Source of the DNA: an uncultured Bacilli bacterium
GTDB lineage: Bacteria > Bacillota_I > Bacilli_A > RF39 > UBA660
Reading direction: 5' to 3'
Assembly: GCA_934096605.1 (NCBI GenBank)
Contig: CAKOMI010000017.1
Span: 1-25,993 of the forward strand
Length of the DNA: 25,993 nucleotides
Position numbers and translations under genes: made by a program. Each line of letters starts with the position of its first letter. The first letter of the stretch is position 1. The notes beneath the pieces were generated by a model, which was given only the letters and a program-made list of their open reading frames with translations, was not told where the DNA came from and did no database searches. Positions 14,205-22,438 of this stretch are shown in pieces.

Positions 14205-15467
14205 AGGTTCAACAATCAAAGTAGATATTTCTTCAAAAGAAACTTTAGAAATAATCTCTTTTATTTTTTCAATTGTCATGTTTTCAATTATTTCTTTTTC
14301 ATTATCCCATATTTTATTAAATTTAGATAAACTATAAGATAAGTAATCATTTACTGATTCTACGTCTTCATACCCTAGAACTAAGTTAGCTATTTCAGAG
14401 TTTTTCTTTCTTATAATATCACTTGCAACAATTTCTAAGTTTAATAGTTTGTCTTTTAGAATTGGTAAGACTTTACTTGGATATTTTGTTTTAGAAACAA
14501 CTTGTATTATTAAGTAATCTCTTTCTATATAGGCATAAGCACCGATAGTAGTAACTAACTTTTTATTAATTAAATCTTCTCTTAATAAAGAGGTAGCACC
14601 AAAATTAACATTTAAAACAATGTTTATTGCATCAATCATTTCCATAATATCATAGTTTTTAAATGGCTTTAGAGGTGTCTTTAGGGATAGATAAACCTTA
14701 GGTGTTTCAACATTAATTTTAATAACTGAATCTTTTTTGACAACATTCTTAGGTTCCTTATAATTAGTCTTCTTAGGATTTTTATATTTGGCAAAAGTAA
14801 TACAACTTTCATGATTTTTAACAAATTCGATTGTCTTATCTGGATCGATGTTACCTGTTATTATTAAGAGACAATTTTCAGGATGATAAAATGATTTATA
14901 AAGTAATTCTAAATCACTAAGTTTAATATTTTCAATATCATCTAGAGTACCAACACCAGGCATACGATTAGGGTAAGTAGAAAATAATCCTTTATTAATC
15001 TCTTCACTAATTAATCTTGGTGCACTATCAAGACCACGTCTTGCTTCTTCTTTAATTGGTCCTTTTTCACTTAAAAAATGTTCTAAAACAAAGTTTTTCT
15101 TTTCAATATTATTTAAAAGTAATTCCAAAGCCTCATAAAAGTTATCTGACCCCATAAATTCATAAACAGTTTTATAGCCATAAGTAGCCGCGTTACTATA
15201 ACAGCCTAATCTATTAAAATCTGTTAAAAGACTTGTACCATCATCTTTTTTACAAAGGATATGTTCCAAAAAGTGGGCTGTACCATATGGTACTTGATAG
15301 TTTTTATTATCTACTTTAAAAGACACATCTTCACTACCAACATTATAAGTAAGCGTTCCCTTGAATGTTTTTTTAGTAGTAGTTTTCCAAATATAAATCC
15401 TTAAACCATTAGTAAGTTTTTCATAATAAATTGATTCATCTAAACCCTTTAATTTAATTTCTTGCAT
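14184..15467 (-). CDS. ymfH: M16 family zinc peptidase, YmfH-like
   Basis: The 427-residue protein carries the inverted zinc motif HFLEH at residues 65-69 (HxxEH), with the third ligand Glu expected in GPIKEEARRGLD about 75 residues later. A further family segment is FYHPENCLLIITGNIDPDKT. The two-lobed M16B fold matches Bacillus YmfH. It is usually paired with a second, metal-free subunit such as the upstream YmfF-like gene. The genes overlap by 14 bases, and an AAAGGAGG site for this gene lies in the end of the partner, so they are co-translated. Substrate unknown. Confidence 0.9.
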   Translation of the reverse strand: MQEIKLKGLDESIYYEKLTNGLRIYIWKTTTKKTFKGTLTYNVGSEDVSFKVDNKNYQVPYGTAHFLEHILCKKDDGTSLLTDFNRLGCYSNAATYGYKTVYEFMGSDNFYEALELLLNNIEKKNFVLEHFLSEKGPIKEEARRGLDSAPRLISEEINKGLFSTYPNRMPGVGTLDDIENIKLSDLELLYKSFYHPENCLLIITGNIDPDKTIEFVKNHESCITFAKYKNPKKTNYKEPKNVVKKDSVIKINVETPKVYLSLKTPLKPFKNYDIMEMIDAINIVLNVNFGATSLLREDLINKKLVTTIGAYAYIERDYLIIQVVSKTKYPSKVLPILKDKLLNLEIVASDIIRKKNSEIANLVLGYEDVESVNDYLSYSLSKFNKIWDNEKEIIENMTIEKIKEIISKVSFEEISTLIVEPKKTEDK

Positions 15468-16725
15468 CAGTTTCCTCCTTTAAGACATATAACAAAGTTA
15501 AGTGCATTTTCTTAGTTAAAGAGCTTATGTCTTTTTTAGTTATAGCCATAACATTTTTTCTTAGTTCTTCATAAGTAGGTGTCCCAAACACATAATGAAA
15601 ATACATATGATTAGCAATACCATAAATACTATCTTGTTCTAAATCTAACTCACTTAAAAATTGTTTCTTTTTAATAAGTAACTCACTTTCTGTAAAGTAT
15701 GCTCTTTGCATTTCTTTAAATGCTTTTTTAATACACGCAACTGCTACATCTATATTCTCTTTTTTAATACCAGTATAAATATAAAACGCTGAATTACTAA
15801 CCGAGAACTCACTATAATATGTATAACACAAAGAATTATCCATTCTTAAATATTTACCAAGTTTATCACTAAGCCCACTTGCCCCAAAAATACGATTAAA
15901 AATTGGCACTATATAAAATCTTTCTTTATAAGTAAATTCATCTAACAAATAACCCATAAATACTTGTGTTTGTTTATATTTACCATATCTTTGTATTTCA
16001 TAGTATTTCTCTAGTTCACTTTTAATACAATTAGGAATTTTTTTTGTCACAACTTTTGGTCTTATAAAACAAGTAGTAACCTTTTTAACTATTTTATCCA
16101 TATCAAGATTACCAACTATAGAAACATCACAATAAGAATTTTCAAGCATCTCATAATAAGATTTAACAAGACTTTCTCTTGTCACCTCATTAATTTGCTC
16201 ATGTGAATTTAATAGTCTATCACTTGCCACACCACCATGAAATAGTTCTTTTGAAAATTCTACTTTAGCATAAGAACTTGGGTTTTCCTTATAGTTATCC
16301 ACTGCCACATGAAGACGTTCTTTAATAACTTCATAAGAGCCTATTTCCCAACTTGACCCATCAATATTAGGATTAGAAATATTAGTAAATAAAAAATCTA
16401 AACAATTATCCAAATAATCTGTATCTTTTATGAATTTAGGATCTAAAAAGTCTATTTGAAATGATGTTATAACATTATACCCATTTCTTTCACAAGTACC
16501 ACCAAATTCTATATTATATAATTCTTCTTGTTTAATTTTTAGTTCCCTTCTAGTCTTATAAATATTAGAATTATAAGTCATTAAAGAACTTAAAAATACT
16601 CTTGATGCGGGATTCATCTTTCTTATATCTTCCCGAAAATTCACTTCTATATAAGCATTTTTAAATTTATCTGTTTTAGCTGTCATAATTTGCATAGAAG
16701 GATATTCATAATTTTGATATGTCAT
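15454..16725 (-). CDS. ymfF: M16 family peptidase-like protein, YmfF-like (no HxxEH)
   Basis: The 423-residue protein has the M16 fold but lacks the HxxEH zinc motif at the expected place. Recognisable pieces are NPASRVFLSSLMTYNSNIYK, ELYNIEFGGTCERNGYNVIT and SYCDVSIVGNLDMDKIVKKV. In heterodimeric M16B enzymes one subunit is catalytic and the other supplies the R/Y pair for substrate binding. Here the FTYKERFYIVPIFNRIFGAS segment would fill that role. It starts with GAGAGGTGG just upstream of the ATG and follows the HD-domain gene by 32 bases, so the three genes probably form one operon. Confidence 0.88.
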   Translation of the reverse strand: MTYQNYEYPSMQIMTAKTDKFKNAYIEVNFREDIRKMNPASRVFLSSLMTYNSNIYKTRRELKIKQEELYNIEFGGTCERNGYNVITSFQIDFLDPKFIKDTDYLDNCLDFLFTNISNPNIDGSSWEIGSYEVIKERLHVAVDNYKENPSSYAKVEFSKELFHGGVASDRLLNSHEQINEVTRESLVKSYYEMLENSYCDVSIVGNLDMDKIVKKVTTCFIRPKVVTKKIPNCIKSELEKYYEIQRYGKYKQTQVFMGYLLDEFTYKERFYIVPIFNRIFGASGLSDKLGKYLRMDNSLCYTYYSEFSVSNSAFYIYTGIKKENIDVAVACIKKAFKEMQRAYFTESELLIKKKQFLSELDLEQDSIYGIANHMYFHYVFGTPTYEELRKNVMAITKKDISSLTKKMHLTLLYVLKEETDARN

Positions 16726-16757
16726 AAGCCACCTCTCTTTTTTATTATATCAAATAC

Positions 16758-17876
16758 TTAGATTTTTAATCTATCAAAGCATTCATTAAAATAATCATCA
16801 GTCATACCAGCGATAAAATCTATTACTTTTCTATTATTAGATGTATTATTTATGTAATCATTATTTTTATAATTTAAGAAATGAAGATATATTAGCGATT
16901 CTTGGTTGTTGTTTTTTAAGTCAGCAAGATAAGTATTAAATAAGACATGAAATTTATTTTTAACTTGTTCTTGTTCCGTAGTAGACATAGCTAAACTATA
17001 AATATGATCATAATTAAATTTCTTAAGAGCAAGAATTGCTTTGTAAACCGGATCACTTAACATAATGTATGGTTTATCTAAACTATTTTCTATAATATCC
17101 ATGATAATAGTATTCACAATACTTTTGTTAGTTGTTCCAAGTATTTCTGTGATTTCTTTAGGTATTTCACTTTTTTTAAATTTCTTTAACATACAGGCAT
17201 CTTCAATATCTTTACCTAAATAGGCAATAATATCACTAATGCGCACAACACAGCCTTCCATTGTCATAGGAATTAATCCTTTTGTAACCTTTTTATCATG
17301 ATAACTATTATTATATTCCCACAAAAAGTCTTCAACAGTCTTCTTTTTAGGCGTATATTTACCACTTACAAATTCCCCATTATGACACATAATTGCGTCC
17401 ATTACTTGTAAAGTTATATTTAGACCAGCGCCTTTGTTTTCAAGGTCTTTTAATAGTCTTACACTCATGATATTATGATTAAAATAGCCCTCACCAACAC
17501 TTAAACTAATCTCATTTAAAACACTTTCCCCAAAATGGCCATATGGCGTATGCCCAAGGTCATGCCCAAGACTTGCCGCTTCAATTAAGTCTTCATTTAA
17601 AGATAAAGCCCGGCCAATAGTTCTAGCTATTTTACTAACATATAAAACATGTTGCATTCTTTTAGTTACATGATCATTAAAAGTACCTGAAAATACTTGC
17701 GTTTTTTTCATATATCTATTAAAAGCATAAGAATATATTATTCTATCAATATCGCGAAAAAAACTTGTTCTAATATCTTCTGTTTCATCTTTTAGTCTAA
17801 TAGCGTCTTCATCACGTGTCGCATAAATACTTAAATTAGCTTCATGTTTTAACATATTTTCCTTTAATTTTTGCAT
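16758..17876 (-). CDS. HD-domain deoxyguanosine triphosphate triphosphohydrolase-like protein
   Basis: The protein has 372 residues from the ATG at 17876 (MQKLKENMLKHEANLSIYAT), preceded by AAGGTGGT. A longer frame to 17924 has no ribosome site. The HD metal site is visible: HVLYVSKIARTIGRAL, then EAASLGHDLGHTPYGHFGE. Arg-rich FFRDIDRIIYSYAFNRYMKK and TQVFSGTFNDHVTKRMQHV are dGTPase-family segments. RISDIIAYLGKDIEDA supplies the distal Asp. The family hydrolyses dNTPs to nucleoside and triphosphate, trimming dNTP pools. It is the first gene of the likely operon with ymfF and ymfH. Substrate preference cannot be read from sequence. Confidence 0.9.
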   Translation of the reverse strand: MQKLKENMLKHEANLSIYATRDEDAIRLKDETEDIRTSFFRDIDRIIYSYAFNRYMKKTQVFSGTFNDHVTKRMQHVLYVSKIARTIGRALSLNEDLIEAASLGHDLGHTPYGHFGESVLNEISLSVGEGYFNHNIMSVRLLKDLENKGAGLNITLQVMDAIMCHNGEFVSGKYTPKKKTVEDFLWEYNNSYHDKKVTKGLIPMTMEGCVVRISDIIAYLGKDIEDACMLKKFKKSEIPKEITEILGTTNKSIVNTIIMDIIENSLDKPYIMLSDPVYKAILALKKFNYDHIYSLAMSTTEQEQVKNKFHVLFNTYLADLKNNNQESLIYLHFLNYKNNDYINNTSNNRKVIDFIAGMTDDYFNECFDRLKI

Positions 17877-17895
17877 AACTACCACCTTTAAAGTT

Positions 17896-17924
17896 ATATT
17901 AACATATACCTTTTTTTTAAACAA
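17896..17924 (-). promoter_or_regulatory. Promoter of the HD-domain gene operon
   Basis: TTGTTT (17919-17924) and TAATAT (17896-17901) on the minus strand are 17 bases apart, about 20 bases upstream of the start codon. Confidence 0.5.
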
Positions 17925-17930
17925 GGAGAA

Positions 17931-17957
17931 AACAAAAAAGAAAGAATAAATCTTTCT
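17931..17957 (-). terminator. Terminator of the phosphoketolase gene
   Basis: AGAAAGA (17939-17945) and TCTTTCT (17951-17957) form a 7-bp stem followed on the minus strand by T6. It overlaps the stop codon. Confidence 0.75.
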
Positions 17958-20304
17958 ATTTGTCCCAGTGCCAATTAGTTACAACATCCATATCACGACC
18001 ATTTTCAATAATACATTTTTGGTGTTCTACAAGCATATTATGGCAATAACTTTCTAAAGCTTCAGTATCAAAGTTTTGTAAGTGACTAGCCGCTAGTAAA
18101 CATAAATGGAAGCGATCAAGCTTGTTTTGAACGCGCATATCAAAAGGTGTTGTAATAGTTCCTTCTTCAATATAGCCTCTGACATGTAAATTTTGATTTT
18201 TTCTTTTGTAAGTAAGTTCATGAATAACATTAGGATAACCATGAAAAGCAAACACAATTGGTTTATTTTCAGTAAAAATATAGTTATATTCTTCATCACT
18301 TATACCATGTGGATGAGTTTTATCAAGACGCATTAAATCAACAACGTTAACTACTCTAATATGTAAGTTAGGAACAAACTTTCTTAGTATTGTCGTAGCA
18401 GCCATAACCTCAATGGTTGGTGTGTCGCCTGCACAAGCAAGAACTATATCTGGATTATTATCAGTATCGTTACTAGCAAAAGCCCATATACCAAGACCGT
18501 GTTCACAGTGTCTTTTAGCCGCATCCATACTAAGCCACTGTGGTCTTTCATGTTTACTTGCAACTACTACATTAACGTAATTCATGCTTTTTAAGACATG
18601 TTCCATAACACAAAGAAGTGTATTTGCATCACTTGGTAAATATATCCTTGAAATACTTTTCTTTTTCATAATAACATGATTAATGATTCCAGGGTCTTGA
18701 TGAGTAAAACCATTATGATCTTGTTGCCAGCAATGACTAGTTATTAATAAATTTAAACTAGATATTGGTTTACGCCATGGTATTTCTTTTGCTACCTTAA
18801 TCCATTTAGCATGTTGACTAATCATAGAATCTACAATTCTTATAAAAGACTCATAACTATGAAATAAACCATGTCTACCGGTTAATAAATATCCTTCTAA
18901 CCATCCTTCACACATATGTTCAGATAAAAATGAATCTAATACTCTACCGTCTGTACTTAAAAATTCATCGGTTGCAAGCATATCTTCTTCCCATTGTCTA
19001 TTTGTAACTTGAAAAACATTATTTAAACGATTTGATAAGGCTTCATCAGGTCCAAAAATCCGGAAATTTCTTGCCTTAGCATTTAATTTAACTACATCTT
19101 TTAAGTATGAACCCAATACACGCATATCTTCTTTATTAATAGATCCTGGATACGTAAGTTTTACCTCATAATTTGTAATATCTGGTAAAACTAATGGTTT
19201 TAATAAAGTACCTCCGTTAGTATGAGGATTAAGCCCCATTACGTGACTTTCATCCGGAATAAACATTTTATATTTATCTTTTAAAGTACCAGATTCAGTA
19301 AACAACTCTAGAGGATGATAACTTTTTAACCAACTCTCTAGTCTCATTAAACTTTCTTTATGTTCACGCGTTACTTCAATTGGTATTTGGTGTGATCTAA
19401 AACTACCTTCTATTGGTTTACCATCAATTTCTTTTGGCCCAGTCCACCCCTTTGGTGTTCTTAAAATAATCATTGGCCAAATTGGTCTTTTATTGATATT
19501 TTTTTCCCTTGCTAATTCTTGTATTTTTTTAATTCGTAAGATAACTTCATCCATCGTACTAGCCATTTTCTCATGCATGATCTTAGGGTCGTCACCACAC
19601 ACAAAATATGGAGCCCAACCAAGACCTTCAAAATAGCTTTTTAACTCAGTATCAGATATTCTTGCTAAAACAGTAGGATTTGCGATTTTATAGCCATTTA
19701 AATGTAAGATTGGTAAAACAGCTCCATCTGTCTTGGCATTTAAGAATTTGTTTCCATGCCAACTAGTAGCTAAGGGTCCAGTTTCTGCTTCCCCATCTCC
19801 AACACAAACAGTCACGATTAAATTTGGATTATCAAATACCGCTCCAAAGGCATGAGCAAGACTATAACCTAATTCTCCACCTTCATGAATACTACCCGGA
19901 ACCTCAGGTGCAACGTGAGAACTAGTACCTCCAGGAACACTAAAATGACGCATAAATTTAGTAAGCCCTTCTTCATCCTCAGTGAACTCTGGATAATACT
20001 TTTGGTAACTACCTTCAAAATAAGTATTAGTCATTACCGATTGTCCAGCATGTCCAGGACCACTTATATACATCATATTTAAATCATATTTTTTTATAAC
20101 CCTATCACAATGAACATAGATAAAATTTTGGCCCGGAGCACTTCCCCAGTGTCCAACAAGCTTTGGTTTTATATCATCAAAAGTTAAAGGTCTTTTAAGT
20201 AAAGCATTATCCTTTAAATAAAGTGATGCTGCTGATACATAATTACAAGCATTAAAATAACCATTTATACTTTCATATTCTTCTTTTGTTAATACACTTT
20301 TCAT
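17956..20304 (-). CDS. xfp: Xylulose-5-phosphate/fructose-6-phosphate phosphoketolase
   Basis: At 782 residues the length is standard. Motifs in order: GHWGSAPGQNF (51-61), SGPGHAGQS (81-89), PGGTSSHVAPEVPGSIHEGG, and the thiamine-pyrophosphate/Mg site GDGEAETGPLATSWHGNKFL (169-188). The C-terminal half holds SHCWQQDHNGFTHQDPGI, which contains conserved catalytic residues. The enzyme cleaves xylulose-5-P (or fructose-6-P) with phosphate to acetyl-phosphate and glyceraldehyde-3-P (or erythrose-4-P). This suggests heterofermentative pentose use and acetate production. It is transcribed alone, with GAGGG before the ATG, a TAAAAT box upstream and a terminator after. Confidence 0.97.
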   Translation of the reverse strand: MKSVLTKEEYESINGYFNACNYVSAASLYLKDNALLKRPLTFDDIKPKLVGHWGSAPGQNFIYVHCDRVIKKYDLNMMYISGPGHAGQSVMTNTYFEGSYQKYYPEFTEDEEGLTKFMRHFSVPGGTSSHVAPEVPGSIHEGGELGYSLAHAFGAVFDNPNLIVTVCVGDGEAETGPLATSWHGNKFLNAKTDGAVLPILHLNGYKIANPTVLARISDTELKSYFEGLGWAPYFVCGDDPKIMHEKMASTMDEVILRIKKIQELAREKNINKRPIWPMIILRTPKGWTGPKEIDGKPIEGSFRSHQIPIEVTREHKESLMRLESWLKSYHPLELFTESGTLKDKYKMFIPDESHVMGLNPHTNGGTLLKPLVLPDITNYEVKLTYPGSINKEDMRVLGSYLKDVVKLNAKARNFRIFGPDEALSNRLNNVFQVTNRQWEEDMLATDEFLSTDGRVLDSFLSEHMCEGWLEGYLLTGRHGLFHSYESFIRIVDSMISQHAKWIKVAKEIPWRKPISSLNLLITSHCWQQDHNGFTHQDPGIINHVIMKKKSISRIYLPSDANTLLCVMEHVLKSMNYVNVVVASKHERPQWLSMDAAKRHCEHGLGIWAFASNDTDNNPDIVLACAGDTPTIEVMAATTILRKFVPNLHIRVVNVVDLMRLDKTHPHGISDEEYNYIFTENKPIVFAFHGYPNVIHELTYKRKNQNLHVRGYIEEGTITTPFDMRVQNKLDRFHLCLLAASHLQNFDTEALESYCHNMLVEHQKCIIENGRDMDVVTNWHWDK

Positions 20305-20365
20305 ATTTACCCTCTCTATTCTTTCCTATATTTTATCATGGAAAAATAAAAAAAGAAATTACTTA

Positions 20366-21484
20366 TTACTTAAAATAATCAAAATCATTATGATTAATAA
20401 ATGACTTACAAGAACAATTTTTAAAATAACCATTGTAGCTAGCAAAAGTATTCTCTTTATTAGGTAAGTCTTTTTTAATAACTCGCTTAATATTTTTTCT
20501 AATTTTTTTCTTAGTTTTAGGATTCATAAGAGTAATAAGATGGTTATTTTTAATTATAAAATGGTATCCTAAGAAAGTAAGACCTTCTTTAATACTAAAT
20601 ATCTTGGTTTTTTTCGGATGCAATTTAAGCTTACAATCAGTACGTAGTTTTTCTTCTATTTCTTTTAATACATATTTTAAATACTCTTTATCTTCATGAA
20701 AAATAATAAAATCATCCATATATCTAACGTAATATTTACAGTGCAATTTTTCCTTAATATAGTGATCAATATCATTTAAATAAAAAACAGCCAATATTTG
20801 ACTAGATAGATTACCTATAGGAAGACCTTTATTATATTCATAAAGAGGAATATTATCTAGTTCTTTAAATTTATCTTTAATATGCTTATTATTAGTTTTT
20901 AAAAGTCGTTTTTTTTCACCTTCAATAGCTTTTTTAATTTCAATATTAGTTTCTTCATTATTAGTAGTATTTAATATATTTTTTACAATATCTAATGCTT
21001 CATCATCTTTAATTATTTTAGTTAATTTAGCAAAAAGTATTTCATGATCAATATTATAAAAGTATTTTTGAATATCACATTTTAATATATAGAAATTTTC
21101 ATGTTTAGCTCGTATTGCATTTAAGTATTTTTTTGTGTAATAAAGACCCTGTTTTGTACCCTTATTTTTTCTAGTAGCAACATTCATTTCTATTAATCTT
21201 GGTTCAATATTAGGTAGTAATATCTCATTACTTATCAAGTGATTAATAATTTTATCAGAAATGTTTTCACTCATAATTAACCGATACTTATATTCTTTTA
21301 CAAGAAAGATATTATATTTACCATGTCTATATTTTCTTTGTTCTAATACTTCATATATTTGCATTATATTAGTTATATAAAATGTTTCAAAATTAACAAT
21401 TTTTTCTTTATGCTTAGTATTACATTTTACTTTATGATAAACACTTTCGATCTTTTTAATATCAAGCATACTATTGTACAGCAT
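20366..21484 (-). CDS. DGR reverse transcriptase
   Basis: The protein has 372 residues from the ATG at 21484, chosen because AGGAG is 8 bases upstream. The first 14 bases overlap the Avd-like gene. RT motifs in order: YILKCDIQKYFYNIDH with the first catalytic Asp (137), GLPIGNLSSQILAVFYLNDI (motif 4 with SQ in place of the QGxxxSP of group II introns, typical of DGR RTs), YYVRYMDDFIIFH with the YxDD pair (255-258), and LHPKKTKIF...GLTFLGYHF (301-309). There is no maturase or endonuclease domain. It copies the TR RNA into cDNA with errors opposite adenines. The adjacent TR/VR pair confirms the assignment. An alternative retron or AbiK role is rejected on that ground. Confidence 0.95.
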   Translation of the reverse strand: MLYNSMLDIKKIESVYHKVKCNTKHKEKIVNFETFYITNIMQIYEVLEQRKYRHGKYNIFLVKEYKYRLIMSENISDKIINHLISNEILLPNIEPRLIEMNVATRKNKGTKQGLYYTKKYLNAIRAKHENFYILKCDIQKYFYNIDHEILFAKLTKIIKDDEALDIVKNILNTTNNEETNIEIKKAIEGEKKRLLKTNNKHIKDKFKELDNIPLYEYNKGLPIGNLSSQILAVFYLNDIDHYIKEKLHCKYYVRYMDDFIIFHEDKEYLKYVLKEIEEKLRTDCKLKLHPKKTKIFSIKEGLTFLGYHFIIKNNHLITLMNPKTKKKIRKNIKRVIKKDLPNKENTFASYNGYFKNCSCKSFINHNDFDYFK

Positions 21485-21833
21485 TTTGATTACTCCTAAT
21501 AATGCCATAAGCAATTTTACGCATTTCCATAAGCATTCTAGTAATGCATTTCAATTTATGGTTATTGATATATTTTTTATGATAACTTATTTCCACATAG
21601 TAATTATACATTGAAAGATTTATTAAAATATCTTTCATGTATTTTTCTTTAATTCTAACTGAGTTATTAATATTATAGGCAAAGATATTTTCAATTAGTT
21701 GAAATTCATTCTTTTCAATATTTTGTTTTAAAATAATTTCTTTTTTAGGAAAATTAGGTAATATATCATTTACATAATTATTTAATTGTTCAGCAACTAC
21801 TAAAAGTCTGAACTTACTTTTCCCTTCATTCAT
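21471..21833 (-). CDS. avd: Avd-like DGR accessory protein (four-helix bundle)
   Basis: The protein has 120 residues from the ATG at 21833 (MNEGKSKFRLLVVAEQLNNY); GAGGTT is 3 bases upstream, whereas the longer frame to 21908 has no ribosome site and covers part of the TR downstream region. It is predicted all-helical and basic, with helices about 10-30, 40-60, 65-90 and 92-116 (KCITRMLMEMRKIAYGI). The size, position between TR and RT, and overlap with the RT start match Avd, the barrel-shaped pentamer that binds RT and TR RNA. Sequence identity to known Avd is not obvious by eye, so the call rests on fold pattern and context. Confidence 0.8.
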   Translation of the reverse strand: MNEGKSKFRLLVVAEQLNNYVNDILPNFPKKEIILKQNIEKNEFQLIENIFAYNINNSVRIKEKYMKDILINLSMYNYYVEISYHKKYINNHKLKCITRMLMEMRKIAYGIIRSNQNAVQ

Positions 21834-22051
21834 AGTAACCTCCAAATTTACAGAAAAAAAAGATATAGTTATAGTTTTTAAAAATATGCAACATAGTCTT
21901 AAAAACATCTATATCATATATTTAGACAAAATGTCCTGGGATAGACTTGTTTCCAATCTGATTAGATTATGATTACTCATTATTTCTTCACGGTAAAAGC
22001 CTTAGCCGTTACCTCTCAGTGCATTAGTACTATACTAATCGTAATAGGAAT
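21834..22051 (-). ncRNA. TR 3' flank / TR RNA spacer between template repeat and avd
   Basis: This 218-base segment contains no convincing gene. In known DGRs the RNA downstream of TR is needed for cDNA priming and RT-Avd binding. Possible structure includes a GATATAG/CTATATC stem (21863-21869 with 21909-21915) and GGTAA/TTACC around 21993-22014. A role as part of the TR RNA is inferred from position. Confidence 0.45.
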
Positions 22052-22153
22052 CTGGACGCAGCCCATTGGTATTATTAGTATTATTGTCATCGATATTGCC
22101 CGACGTGTTTACATTGAATACATTAGAATTCCAGTTAGTATTGCCGAACGGGT
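22052..22153 (-). repeat. DGR template repeat (TR)
   Basis: The 102-base segment aligns to 22504-22605 without gaps. On the coding strand it contains 12 Asn codons (AAT/AAC) in the frame used by the VR. The 16 differences from the VR all fall on the 35 adenines; the other 67 bases are identical. It ends in the GC-rich block GGGCTGCGTCCAG, equivalent to the IMH-like sequence. A plus-strand frame over this region (21969-22205) is only the antisense of the TR. Confidence 0.97.
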
Positions 22154-22203
22154 CCCCGGAACAAAGAACGTCGTCTTAATAGAATACCCCATAAAATTAT
22201 TTT

Positions 22204-22249
22204 AGCATTTTTTATGCTTATTGCCTAGTAACCAAGGCAATATTTTTTT
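22204..22249. promoter_or_regulatory. Two hairpins upstream of the TR
   Basis: AGCAT/ATGCT (22204-22218) and ATTGCCT/AGGCAAT (22220-22241, loop 8) lie just upstream of the TR in its transcript. The second is followed by T7 on the plus strand, so it could end an opposite-strand transcript or shape the TR RNA 5' end. Confidence 0.45.
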
Positions 22250-22266
22250 ACTTTTCTATTTTATTT

Positions 22267-22295
22267 TTTTTAATTACCAGTAATGGTCATGTCAA
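22267..22295 (-). promoter_or_regulatory. Candidate promoter of the TR-avd-RT transcript
   Basis: On the minus strand a perfect TTGACA (22295-22290) is followed after 17 bases by TAAAAA (22272-22267). A transcript from here would cover the TR, avd and RT. The -10 box is weak. Confidence 0.4.
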
Positions 22296-22368
22296 CTTAC
22301 CACTAGTAGTAGTCATATTTTTTGATATTTTTTATGTTTTTATTTATGACTTTTTTTAAATCAGAAAC

Positions 22369-22438
22369 CCTAAGATTCATGTCTTAGGCCCGCTCCTTTG
22401 CGAAGAGTCGCACGGAGCGAATAACGATTCGCCTAAGA
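22369..22438 (-). repeat. Nested hairpin cluster at the target stop codon
   Basis: Several perfect stems crowd 70 GC-rich bases: CCTAAGA/TCTTAGG (22369-22375, 22382-22388), CGCTCC/GGAGCG (22391-22396, 22414-22419) enclosing TGCGA-AGAG-TCGCA (22399-22412), and GCGAAT/ATTCGC (22417-22422, 22427-22432). An outer TCTTAGGC/GCCTAAGA (22382-22389, 22431-22438) competes with the first. It lies ~65 bases past the end of VR. In Bordetella phage DGRs a hairpin or cruciform just downstream of VR stimulates retrohoming. It could also act as a terminator, although no long T-run follows. Confidence 0.7.

Noticed and set aside
20366..21514. Group II intron or retron reverse transcriptase
   Set aside because: No maturase or endonuclease domain, no intron or msr-msd structure seen, and a TR/VR pair with adenine-only differences is adjacent.
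21969..22205. A 78-codon plus-strand frame with Ile-rich product
   Set aside because: It is the antisense of the TR and its flank. The Ile-rich composition is the complement of the template AAT codons, and there is no ribosome binding site.
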